Positions 22,823 through 32,233 of a stretch of DNA of 64,000 nt are shown here, piece by piece. Every line of letters begins with the position of its first letter. Within the stretch, counting starts at the first letter, position 1. Both the position numbers and the translations under genes were made by a program. Under the pieces are notes generated by a model that ran no database searches, had not been told where the DNA came from, and saw nothing but the letters and a program-made list of their open reading frames with translations. The stretch is from Pseudogymnoascus destructans (taxonomy: Eukaryota > Ascomycota > Leotiomycetes > Thelebolales > Thelebolaceae): positions 496,001 to 560,000 of the forward strand of contig NW_020167524.1 in NCBI RefSeq assembly GCF_001641265.1. The letters run 5' to 3'.

Positions 22823-23126
22823 TATCTTAAAAACAAATTTCCTCCCATACTAAATAGCAAACAAATCTCGAAGGACCGCTCTAAACTTCTTTACCTCCCG
22901 GGTTGGGCCATTCAAGTCCCTCCTTACTTTCTTCTATCACTAGAGCCTCTATCCCGCCCAAAAATACCCTCTAGGTACCACAAATTAAACATCCCCAACC
23001 CGACCCAAACTTCAGCCACCACCTCTCAGGTAGCCTTCGTACTCGACTCCTTCCCCTCCGTCTCCTTCTCTTTTGGCATTTCAAACGTCTCCGCCAATTT
23101 CAAATACTTCCAAACAACTAAAAAAT

Positions 23127-24613
23127 CTACTCGTTAGCACTACGATCGAACATGCATCCACTTCTTCGAAAGAACTCACCCGTCAACCCCAAATCTTCGC
23201 CAAACGATGCCTTCAGCTGCTCCTCCCCCGCCGCAACATTATCCGCATAGAACGTAGCGGCCTTCTTCCCGACTGCAAGTGCAATCATGGGTTCCACGGA
23301 GGGCGCATCAACGAGCTTCGTGTCGGTTCCACCCTCGGCCTGCAACATCATCTGGTGCATGTTGGCGATAGCGATCTGGGCAAAGTACATAGCGGCTCCA
23401 CAGCGCTTGATGCCTGTCCAAGCCATGATGTCCCCGGCCGCAAAGTGGTATTCGGCGTTGGGAACGGTGGAAGGGAATCGGAGTCTGCAGGTCTATTAGC
23501 GCATTTTTGCCTAGTGGGGTAGCGAGGGCGCAAACTGAGGGGTGACGGCGATGAAGCCTTCGTGGTCGAGGGCCGAGGCTGGGGCATAAGTGGAGGTTGG
23601 CACGGGGCGAGAGATAGCCCAGATGACTTTCCCGGCGCGCAAGGTCTTGCCGCTCTTGAGGCGAACGGTGAAGCCTGTGTCGGTTAGGCTATCGGGGTTG
23701 GAGCTGACGACGCGCTCGCTGAGAATGGTCTCGACGCCTTGCTCGTGTAAGAGGCCTAGGGCAACGTCTTTGAATTTATCGGGTAGCGGTTCCCCGCTTA
23801 AGACGTGATCATGGGAGTGGATTAGTTTGACCGATTTGTCTGGGAAGCATAGTTTAAGCTCAGCAGACATCTCAACCCCAACGGCTCCTGTGATAATAGT
23901 GAGCCAAGTGAATTTATGTTAGGCGGGAACAGGGCAACAAACCGCCCCCAACGATCACGATGCTCTCTGATACAGAGCGTATGTCGCTGATATGTGACTT
24001 GCACTCCTCAAGGTACTTCTCCCTGAAAATGGACTGCGGCACGGAAGGATGCTCTCTCCGGAGACCAGAGCAGCATATGGCATAGTCGTATTCGACAATC
24101 GAGGTATGGCCAGTAGAGTAAGTTATCGTTGCCGTCTTCGACGAGCAATTGAGGTTTGTCACGCTGCCCTGGACAACGCGGATTGAAGGGTGTTGAATAG
24201 CCTTCACATCAGCGTACTTCCTCCACGCTTTCTCGCCGTATGCATCATCCGCTAACGCGAGCGGCGATCCGATAGTGTGATCTGTTTGTGGTGGTATAAG
24301 AATAGGTCGCATGCAAGATGATCAGATAAGATACTAGATGGGAGCGAGACTTACAAAACCCATCCCTCTCATCGACCATCGTAATCTGCACCGACGATCG
24401 CAGCGGCTTGCCGGTGACCGGCGGCAACGGGACAGATGTCGGACGGTGCTCTCCTCCATTCGCCAGTTCCAAGAGATGAATGACGGCGCTCAGCCCGGCA
24501 TATGCACCGCCAATGACTAGGACTCTGTTCTGCGGCTTCTCAACGACATTCTCGGGCACGACCTGGACCATCTCGGCCGGCGCCGGCTCCTCTTTGCTAA
24601 ATAGGAAACCCAT
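23127..24613 (-). CDS. FAD-dependent pyridine nucleotide-disulphide oxidoreductase, AIF/AMID-like
   Basis: Probable NAD(P)H:quinone-type oxidoreductase of the AIF-M2/AMID family. Exons 24355-24613, 23943-24281, 23536-23887 and 23127-23484 sum to 435 aa. The introns are short (73, 55, 51 bp) and two donors are GTTTG-type. The first dinucleotide-binding site is VLVIGGAYAGLSAVIHL near the N terminus. The second is SIVIVGGGAVGVEM near residue 200. A late FAD-contact motif AEYHFAAGDIMAW sits in exon 4. The start at 24613 has a strong context (A at -3, G at +4). An in-frame ATG at 24733 would add 40 residues containing a hydrophobic segment, possibly a membrane anchor or just leader sequence. Substrate unknown. 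Confidence 0.85.
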
Positions 24614-25792
24614 GGTAGACTGGCTTTGGGTGGGATGGTGCGAAGTGGCGTGGAAGAAGAAAAACAGCAAAGAAGCAAGACAAATAATGAGGGTAGGAGA
24701 AGTCAGCCGGAGTGGAAGGTGTACAGGTGCCATGAAAGCTGGCCATGAGCTGGCATCTTAAAGCAAGTCACGGCCCCTCTGGCTCATACATACTAAAGTA
24801 CATCGGCACCACGGAACTGCGTGGAGTACTCCGCACCGTACTCCGCACGGTATAACTGAACCACGTTGGAACATGGTATCCAACCCATGTCTGGCGGGTC
24901 TGATGGGCCTGACTGACTTCGCCCATCTGATAAGATCAACCATTGTCGGCCATTTGTGGCCATTGGTAGGTAATTGCTGGGAGTGGATCTAGTGACTGCC
25001 GCTCTAAAGGGAAAGGAACGAACAAGAACAGGGCGGCCCATCGCACCTGCCAAGAGCCATCGTTCTCGGAGTGTCGGCATAATAGTAATGCGGATATGGT
25101 ATTTGAGATAACGGGACGCGCGACTGGTTAGCTAAGATAGGTAAAAGTGGCAGGAACGGCGGGAACAGAGGGAACGGTGTGATATCGCAATAGCGGCGAC
25201 AGCGACTCATGCACTTTGCACATTGTATGTGCATCTGTACAGGGCAGATTAGTATGAGGGAACATCAAATATCCCCTGTCATGCTTACGCGGTCGGGTTT
25301 CGAGATCGTCCCATGTTTCATCACTTTTATCTAATCAGATTGCGGGTCTACGTGGGATGCACACGCCAAGGGCTAATGATGATTATGGCGGAGACTGGAG
25401 TTGTTGACAGGGTAACAAGTCCTTGTCTCGGAGATACTAAAACAGTAGTATGTATAGCAGAGTTCTTCCCTGCTCCTTGGCAAATGGCAGGGAGATGGTC
25501 GTCGCTTAGAGTTATCAGATCCGTCGATAGCTGATGAGTTGGCTTTTGGTGGTTTTTGACGGTTTCGATGGGTGACACGGGCATGGATGCCGCATTATCA
25601 GATGGGAGGGTCCATGTACGCTCTTGGTTAGCCAGCGTCCATGGGTGACTACCCTTGGACAGGTATCCAGCCATATCCATCAATCCTTCGCGGCGCATGG
25701 ATATCTGGACTGTCTGGTTATATCTCGAATCCATAATGATGGATGCTGGAGATAAATTTGCTAGCTGTTGAATAGCCGTGGCTTTGCCAGTA
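24614..25792. other. Intergenic region left of the TA-flanked short element
   Basis: About 1.18 kb. It includes the leader of the FAD oxidoreductase and direct repeats of the type GTACTCCGCAC near 24825-24850. Several open frames of 60-130 codons occur, but none has recognisable motifs. Confidence 0.4.
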
Positions 25793-26348
25793 CAGTTGAA
25801 CCTGGATATAAGGATGCCCTCGGGACCGGGCGTGGCATCCTTATAGCGAGGATATCCTTATGTGGCGGTTCACGGAAATCTCGTGTCTTGCCATATCTGG
25901 ATTATCAAAAGCCTTCACACCTTGAAGAGTGATAAGCCACTGCAAATCTGAGTCAAACGACTCAAGCTGGCCGCCACGGTCCCCGCTTCGTAACGCCTCA
26001 GCCAACTGATCTGGTGACATTAAAATTTCTAGCCGTCCAGTTCTCCGGTAATGGTCTGGCAGATCTTCTCCAGCTTTGAGAATAAGGCCATACCAGCGGT
26101 AGCCGTATGCTTCGATCGGGCAGTATGCCACAGGCATGAACTGAAATTCCCCATACGAGGCGGGAAAGGTGTCTCGGTAGATAAAGAATAGAATATATGC
26201 AGTGTTCCCCAAATAGTATTCGAATAGTATTCGAATAGTATTCGAATAGTATTCGGGGTTTTCCCGAATACTCACCATCTAGGAGTATTCGGCGAATACT
26301 CATTCGAATCCTCGCCGAATAGTATTTGAGTATTTAGAGGTTCAACTG
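25793..26348. mobile_element. Short TA-flanked non-autonomous element (MITE-like)
   Basis: The sequence starts CAGTTGAACCT and ends with its exact complement AGGTTCAACTG. It is flanked by TA at 25791-25792 and 26349-26350, as expected for the Tc1/mariner/pogo superfamily. Inside the right end lies a run of GAATAGTATTC-type palindromic repeats (26215-26330). The left end has a GGATGCC/GGCATCC inverted pair. No transposase is present. The interior carries a host-like protein fragment. Only 11 terminal bases match, so the assignment is moderate. Confidence 0.55.
25841..26200 (-). pseudogene. Fragment resembling the C-terminal region of a HET-domain-type protein
   Basis: The minus-strand frame includes FMPVAYCPIEAYGYRWYGL, then RRTGRLEILMSPDQLAEAL. 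From memory this phrasing resembles C-terminal parts of heterokaryon-incompatibility (HET) family proteins. The upstream N-terminal sequence is AT-rich repeat translation, so no intact gene exists. It lies entirely inside the short TA-flanked element. The family assignment is tentative. Confidence 0.35.
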
Positions 26349-26378
26349 TAGTATATAGTAATGAAATATGATAACTGT

Positions 26379-27300
26379 CTACTCGCTATTATCCTCCTCC
26401 TCATCGCTTATAACCCCCCAATCCCATAGGCAGAGTAGATATCGAAGAGTTGAAGGTAATAACCTGTTCCTTTTCTTTGTAACTATATCACCGCCGACAC
26501 CAAATATACGCTCTGACGCTGCCGATGAGGCTGGAATTGCCAAATAGTCCCGTGCGATCCGTGATATAACTGGATACTGATACTGCTTTGCGTGCCAATA
26601 TTTGAGGATATTAGTATTACGGTCGACACCATTCTCTTTGAACCATCGTCGCCACTAACTTCCTCAATAGAAGGCCCACGATGATGATACATCTCGTCGT
26701 CGGAATCAAGTTCTCTTAGAGGGCTGCTCAGTTTCGGCAGCAATAGTAGCTTCAATAGCAGCAAACTGTATATCGTTCTCACAGACTTTATACCAGTTAT
26801 AGCAAGCTGCGAACTGTGCTCTTGCCCTATCTCGTTTTACAGCGTCTACACTATTTGGCATATAAAATTCGTATACTTAAGTTGAATCTTGGGTCGCAGA
26901 TAGTAGCAATTGACGAGTGGCTTGAGCCTTGATTTGTCACAAGGTTATAATAAGTATCAAGCTTATTATAAGATGCTTTACAAGCTGCGCTGATTGTTGC
27001 TGTTGTCGATGGAGCGTTTTCCATTGCCTTAAGCTTATTTAAAAGCTGTAGATAGTGTGGAATACAGACGTTCAATGTTGGATAATTATCTGCTTGAACT
27101 TGCTCTGCTGGTTTGACGAATATCTTAAAGAACGCCTTTAGTCCATGTAACACTTGCCATTCTATTGATGTAATGATAATATCACACATACTTAAATCCA
27201 TCGTTTGCGAAGCACATAAAGCATTGATCGGCTGCTCAAGCTTCAAAGTGTTCTCAAGCATATAATATGTTGAGTTCCATCGTACAGGCATATCGAGGCC
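26379..27300 (-). pseudogene. hAT transposase remnant 1 (C-terminal half)
   Basis: The minus strand encodes DMPVRWNSTYYMLE and downstream the hAT C-terminal dimerisation signature (YLAIPASSAASERIFG, then KKRNRL). The segments are separated by stops and frameshifts around 26640-26850. The N-terminal zinc-finger and catalytic start are absent. At the upstream side the frame is cut at 27295-27300 by a truncated LTR-like repeat. Confidence 0.8.
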
Positions 27301-27906
27301 TAGGAGCATGAACGATAGCTCTAAAAAGCTCCTACGAATCTCTATGATTCATTACATGTCATCGCTCTTTAGTTACCCACAAGATTGGTTAAGTTATGAC
27401 ATAATTTGTCTATAGGGGTACTCTGACCTTGGACCTCCTTTTACTTCCTATAGGCTACAAACCTAAGAGATGGTTCTATGGGATTCTCTTACGTCGACTA
27501 CAGTTACCAAGCCTGGTAAGTCATGGAAAGTCTTGGAAAATGAGAGAACTACATTCCTTTAGCATAAATAGGATTGCCCTTTCCTTAAGAAAGGGCAAGC
27601 AGACAATACAGTAAATCGACTATCACATACTTGTCTTTTCCAAGCTTCCAAGCATTCATCTTGTTACTCCTTGTTTCTGAAAAGTCAGTGAGGTGTTAAC
27701 CTCTGACTTACCCCTGAGTTCCCAGACTCAACATTTGTTGCAACTTGTCTGAACCACTTCACTACATCACACACCTGATTGCTGCGTTGTGGAATAGTCT
27801 AAGCTACAACCCTTTGGCTCTGTTTCCTAAGACAGTGTGTTGTCTTAGTAAATTTATCCCTTCCTTGGGTGGCTAGATTCTCTCATCTGGTGCACCCACC
27901 ACTACA
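27295..27906 (+). repeat. LTR-like repeat, copy 1 (5'-truncated)
   Basis: About 610 bp that recur at 39172-41029 and, inverted, at 43742-44637. This copy begins inside the unit (GGCCTAGGAGCATGAACG) and ends with TGGTGCACCCACCACTACA. It abuts hAT remnant 1. No retrotransposon coding region flanks it. Confidence 0.75.
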
Positions 27907-27917
27907 CTCCTCCTGCT

Positions 27918-28022
27918 GCACCCCGTCTTGTCATCTCTGTACCCCGCCTCATCGTTTCTGCGCCCCGCCTCGTCGTCTCTGCACCCCGCCTTGTTGTCTC
28001 TGCGCCCCACCCTGTTGGTGCT
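27918..28022 (+). repeat. 21-bp minisatellite, five units
   Basis: Five consecutive units of the type GCRCCCCGCCTYGTCGTCTCT (degenerate at several positions), directly after the truncated LTR-like repeat. The unit length is a multiple of three and translates to short Ala-Pro-Arg-Leu-Val-type repeats in one frame. There is no sign that it is coding. Confidence 0.7.
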
Positions 28023-28121
28023 GCCTCACCAGCGTGGGGCCCAGCGAGTTTAGAAGCGAAAGATGGGGGAAATGAGGGAGATGAGGGGAATGAGGGGGAT
28101 TGGGGGGAGAAGGAGGTATAG

Positions 28122-28475
28122 ATGGTTGGAGCTAGTGGTGAGAGACAGGCAGTTTTGGGTCTCACTTACCGTGAGGCTGAGGATGAGTGGCTTCGGGCTG
28201 GGCGTCGCCGCCTCTTTGCTCGGGAGATTGCCCTAATCCTTCGGATTAGGCGTGATATTCTTGGCACTGATGCTGGCTCATTAGATGCCTTGGCTGAGGC
28301 CCTTCGGAGTTATGAGAGAGAGTCCCGTGTTGGGGATCCTGACCTCCTCAAACCCATCCTTCCTAATGGGGATGATGATTTATTCATCATTCCTCAGAGG
28401 TCAGCTCCTCGTGCTTGTCAGAGTGTAGAGGAGGTAGAGGAGGATCAGAGGTTGTTACGTAGAAGAAGTTTATAG
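28122..28475 (+). CDS. Small hypothetical open frame (117 aa)
   Basis: The frame begins MVGASGERQAVL and is rich in Arg, Glu and Leu, with a helical middle (AREIALILRIRRDILG) and an acidic tail. It sits between a minisatellite and hAT remnant 2 in DNA more GC-rich than its surroundings. I do not recognise it. It may be a surviving piece of a repeat-encoded protein. Confidence 0.25.
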   Translation: MVGASGERQAVLGLTYREAEDEWLRAGRRRLFAREIALILRIRRDILGTDAGSLDALAEALRSYERESRVGDPDLLKPILPNGDDDLFIIPQRSAPRACQSVEEVEEDQRLLRRRSL

Positions 28476-28692
28476 TACTATAGTACTATTAAATGTCACA
28501 AACCTATAGTGACTCTTGTGTAGTTGGTGCAGTTGGTGCAGTTCGTGTAGTTAGCATCACTTGACCTGGCAAATTGACTGTGATGCCTGTCTGCGCCATA
28601 ATACTGTAGACAGTAAGGTATTATGCTGTAGTATACTATATATAATAATTTAGAAACTAATAGCATTAATATAGAATGAAATAGTAATAGTA

Positions 28693-29998
28693 CTACTCAT
28701 CATCATCAATCCAAGAATTAGTCGAAAGATTTAGCCATGACTTTAAACACTCTAAATACTCAATAGTATCAACCCCTAGTCGGTTCCTTCGATCTGTAAT
28801 TGTGATCTTTGCCCCTGAGAATAAACGTTCAGGCTCAGCACTCATTGCAGGTATTGATAAGATATCAAGAGCCATCTTTTGGAGGTTTGGATATGCTATC
28901 TGCTGAGCGCCTTCCATCCACCAACCCTGAGCATCACATTCAGGGGTAACTGGAGCTTGGCAGTATTTCAAATACTCATCTTGAATAGCTGGTTTGACAG
29001 CGTTTTTGTGTAGCCCACTCCTCAAATGCGCTCTTCTTATTTTGAGGTTGAATTGCAGCTATAATTGATGGTTCAATTGTTGGCTTGTAATGCTCATCCC
29101 ATAGTGATTGAACAGCTATCTTTGCTGGTGTTACCCAGTTAATAGGCCAATTCTCTTCAATACTTCCATTTTTGACTTGGAATGAGTATTCCAGCAGCAA
29201 TATACGCAGAAGACCTATAAAGTGTTAGTACTATAGACTATTGATAGTACTATTACATACCGCTCAGTTAGTGCATAATACTTGTCTATAACCTTCCAAG
29301 CTGAGTTGAAACATGGGCTAAGTATTATATCGTCTTGAAATTGTTGTTTGCCTTTCTCTAATTGCTCAAGAAGGAATTCCATAGATAATAATACCCGTTC
29401 TAGTGTAGCTTCTCGGCCTTCTGTAGCTAACTTCGCTTGATGAAAGAACTGGAGGCAGTCATGGATGTGTGATAGTATTATCCAATCACTCTCTGTCAAT
29501 TCGTCTTGGCTTAGGTCGTAGTACTCCTTGTGACAGTATCCATTGATAGCTTTCTTCATATTGTCATCAAGAGCATTATGAAGCATCAAGTACCATGAGT
29601 TCCATCGAGTCTTGTAATCCCGAGAAAGCCTTTTACCATCACTATACTTCTCAAACGTTGCCTGGCGTTGGCGAGAATGTTGAATATACACTACAATATT
29701 ATGTAGCTTCCCTAGCGGGCCTGCATTCCTCCATGTTTCAACCTGTACTTGTGATGCTTCTTGAGAGTTGTTATCCACAGAAAGAGCATCCCCGTATGGA
29801 AATAAGAATGCTTGTGCTGCTAGGTTGATGATATGGCCATTGCAATGAAGTCGGTAGTGTTGAGCATCATATTTAACACCTTGGAGTGATAGTACTATAT
29901 AGTAGAAGTTAGAATTTTATAGTACTATCATTTTTTGTAATAGGACTAACGATTTGAAAGGCTTATCATCATAGTATCATTATTTGATGCATTGTCCA
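28693..29998 (-). pseudogene. hAT transposase remnant 2
   Basis: The minus strand encodes YFMMDNASNNDTMM next to the pogo D end, then YRLHCNGHIINLAAQ, KRLSRDYKTRWNSWYLML, and finally the dimerisation signature ILSIPAMSAEPERLFSGAK. One likely intron (29216-29261, GT-AG with CTAAC) and two frameshifts (near 29190 and 29015) are needed to link the parts. It ends at 28693 with WIDDDE. The N-terminal half is missing: sequence beyond pogo D does not continue it. It is a different lineage from remnant 1. Confidence 0.8.
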
Positions 29999-30008
29999 TC
30001 ATGAAATA

Positions 30009-31868
30009 ACGTGCATGTGTAACGAAAGTGCCAAACAAGCGAAAGTGCCAAAATATCGTGACTACCCCATAAGAATTGCGATAAATCCACCACAACAATA
30101 TAAATTAATTAAAACTACTCAGAGTCCTCTTCCTCAGACCTGTCTATTACAATCTGACAAGTGCGCGCATTGTGTCCAGTCTCACCACACTTGCCACAGC
30201 GACGTGCATGGGTTTCTTCCCTTGGCTTCCGACCACTACTTGCCCTTATTTCTTGCTCTACTTGCTGCACAATGTCCCTCTCGTCCTGTAGCTCCTGTGC
30301 TACCTGTTGACTAAGTGATCCTCCTTGCTGTAGTCGTGTTTTTTTAGCTCTCCGGCGCTTGCTTAGCACTTCATTTGCCTGTTGCAGGTTTTGGTTCTCT
30401 GCTTTTAACAATGCTAATTGATGCATTATTTGCGATGCACCCTTTGTAAACTGGTCAACAGCTGCATAGATTGAGGTTGGAGAGCTATTTTGATGATGCG
30501 CAATTCAGTTTTTAATGAAAGTAGACTGTGATACAGCTTCAGTTGGGTTATTTGGTGTCTGAGAAACCCATGGTTGAGCGGTGTTTGGGCGAGAGGTTGG
30601 AGGTGTTGGCGTCTTAAACCTAAGGTCAAGTGTAGATATTACACTCTCAGGGCTAAATGGAAGAAGCCCAGCACCTCGGAACCCTCCCTGAATATTGCTT
30701 TCTGTCATTGCAATGTTAAATGCAGCGTGGAAGGCAGGAAAGAAGTCATCCTTAGTAATGTGAATAATATGAGCCCGCATCATACCTTCAATTTGCCGAC
30801 CGTAAGCTCTCTTTAATGGGCCAAAACAGCCAACATCAAGTGGTTGGAGTATATGGGAAGAGTGAGCAGGCATACAAAGCGTAATAATGTTGTGTTCTTT
30901 GCAGTACTCCTCAAACTTGTCTGAGTGGTGGCTCTCATGACCATCAAGGACTAACAAGCGATAACCACCAACACTCCAGGGCTTTGTGTGCTTCTCAAAA
31001 TGCTGAATCCAATCCATACCTCTCTCGTTTGTAGTCCAGCCATTTGCAGTAACAGCGATTACCCAATCTGCTGGAAATCCACTATTCTCATACCAAGATG
31101 CAAGGTGGTTTTTACCTGCCACAATGACAAATGGCGGCACTGCCCAACCTTGAGAACTAATGCCTTGGATTACTGTAACCCATTCTCGATTGCCAGGCTG
31201 CACCTTTTTTGCCTTTGCCCGCCCATCTGAGCTCGTTACTACCGTTGCGCTTGAGATGACGCCCATCATAAACCCAGTCTCATCAAAGTTGTAGATATCT
31301 GCATTGTTGATGCCATACTTTAGAATTGTGTTCCATACAAGCTCAAACCAGCCACGAATGACTTCTGGATCTTCGCACTTAGCCCTCTGGTAGTCGTATT
31401 TTTGCTGGAAGCGTGTCCGGAGCTCTACATGGCGCTTAACAAAGTTTGAAGCCCAATGTGACCCGACGTGTGGCGCGTCGCATGTTGCAAGTAGTCGATT
31501 TGCCATATCTTCAACAATAGACAACTGAGGAGGGAACCCTTTAGCAGCTAAGTCAAGTATATACTGAACAAGAACTGATTCCTCTAGGTTACTTAATTTT
31601 CGTAAGTTGGCTTGGATATCGCGTCGTGAAGGTACACCTTGTAAATGGTGACGTAGCTTGCGGTGGTCTACGGAATAGATCCTAGCTGCAACTCGAAGGC
31701 GCAAATTTGGGTCGCTTTGCATAGCTTGGATAGCTAGCACTAATTTGCTTTCATCATTTTTATGGCGCATGTTTTGTTGTGGAGGAATTTAACATTTACT
31801 TGGGGGGGTTGGTCACCGCATGATTTTGGCACTTTCGCTTGTTTGGCACTTTCGTTATACATGCACGT
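30009..31868 (-). mobile_element. Pogo/Fot1-type DNA transposon, copy D (1,860 bp)
   Basis: TA at 30007-30008 and 31869-31870. Termini match copies A and C except for a single change in the left end (ATGTGTAACG). Full length, but the transposase has a nonsense mutation. Its left boundary lies inside hAT remnant 2. Confidence 0.95.
30115..31770 (-). pseudogene. Transposase of copy D with one nonsense codon
   Basis: The frame equals copy C apart from scattered changes. It is broken by TGA in place of an Arg CGA codon about 421 codons in (near 30507). The remaining C-terminal part, including the zinc knuckle, stays open to 30115. Most amino-acid changes relative to copies A and C are Arg losses or Val to Ile, caused by CG to TG or CA transitions. 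The catalytic motifs are intact. Confidence 0.92.
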
Positions 31869-32084
31869 TAAATCTTTTAAATAATTACTTATTTATTCAA
31901 AAGGGTAAGTTATTCAATTTTTTTATAATATTATTATACTAACTATTTTTAGAGATGAAGAAGTTCCTAGTCTTTATAGACAAAATATAATAGATTCTTT
32001 AAATCTATATTATAATATAGCTAAAGAATCTATTAAAGATGAATTTGACATTTTTGAACATATTCAAAGGTATATGTTCCGACC

Positions 32085-32191
32085 CAACTACGAATATTGC
32101 CCATTCGCGAATCGGTCAACCCATTCGCGAATGGGTTGACCCAACCACGAATATGCCTGTTCGCGAATGGGTTGACCCAGTCGCGAATAGT
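32085..32191 (+). repeat. Left terminal inverted repeat of the Ginger-like element
   Basis: Begins TGTTCCGACCC and contains several copies of a CATTCGCGAATNGGTYAACC-type module, itself partly palindromic (ATTCGCGAAT). It matches the complement of 34229-34351 apart from a 13-bp insertion in this copy and a differing inner end. Confidence 0.85.
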
Positions 32192-32233
32192 AGAAGTAAG
32201 AGTAGCAAGTAAGAGTAGAAATAGTATATTGAT

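Noticed and set aside
25348..25734. Open frame of 128 codons on the minus strand
   Set aside because: No recognisable motif, no splice sites and mixed composition; probably chance.
31925..32080. AT-rich stretch with a plus-strand frame (DEEVPSLYRQNIIDS)
   Set aside because: Readable for about 45 codons only and cut by the Ginger-like element. No continuation is found beyond 34,355, so no feature can be supported.
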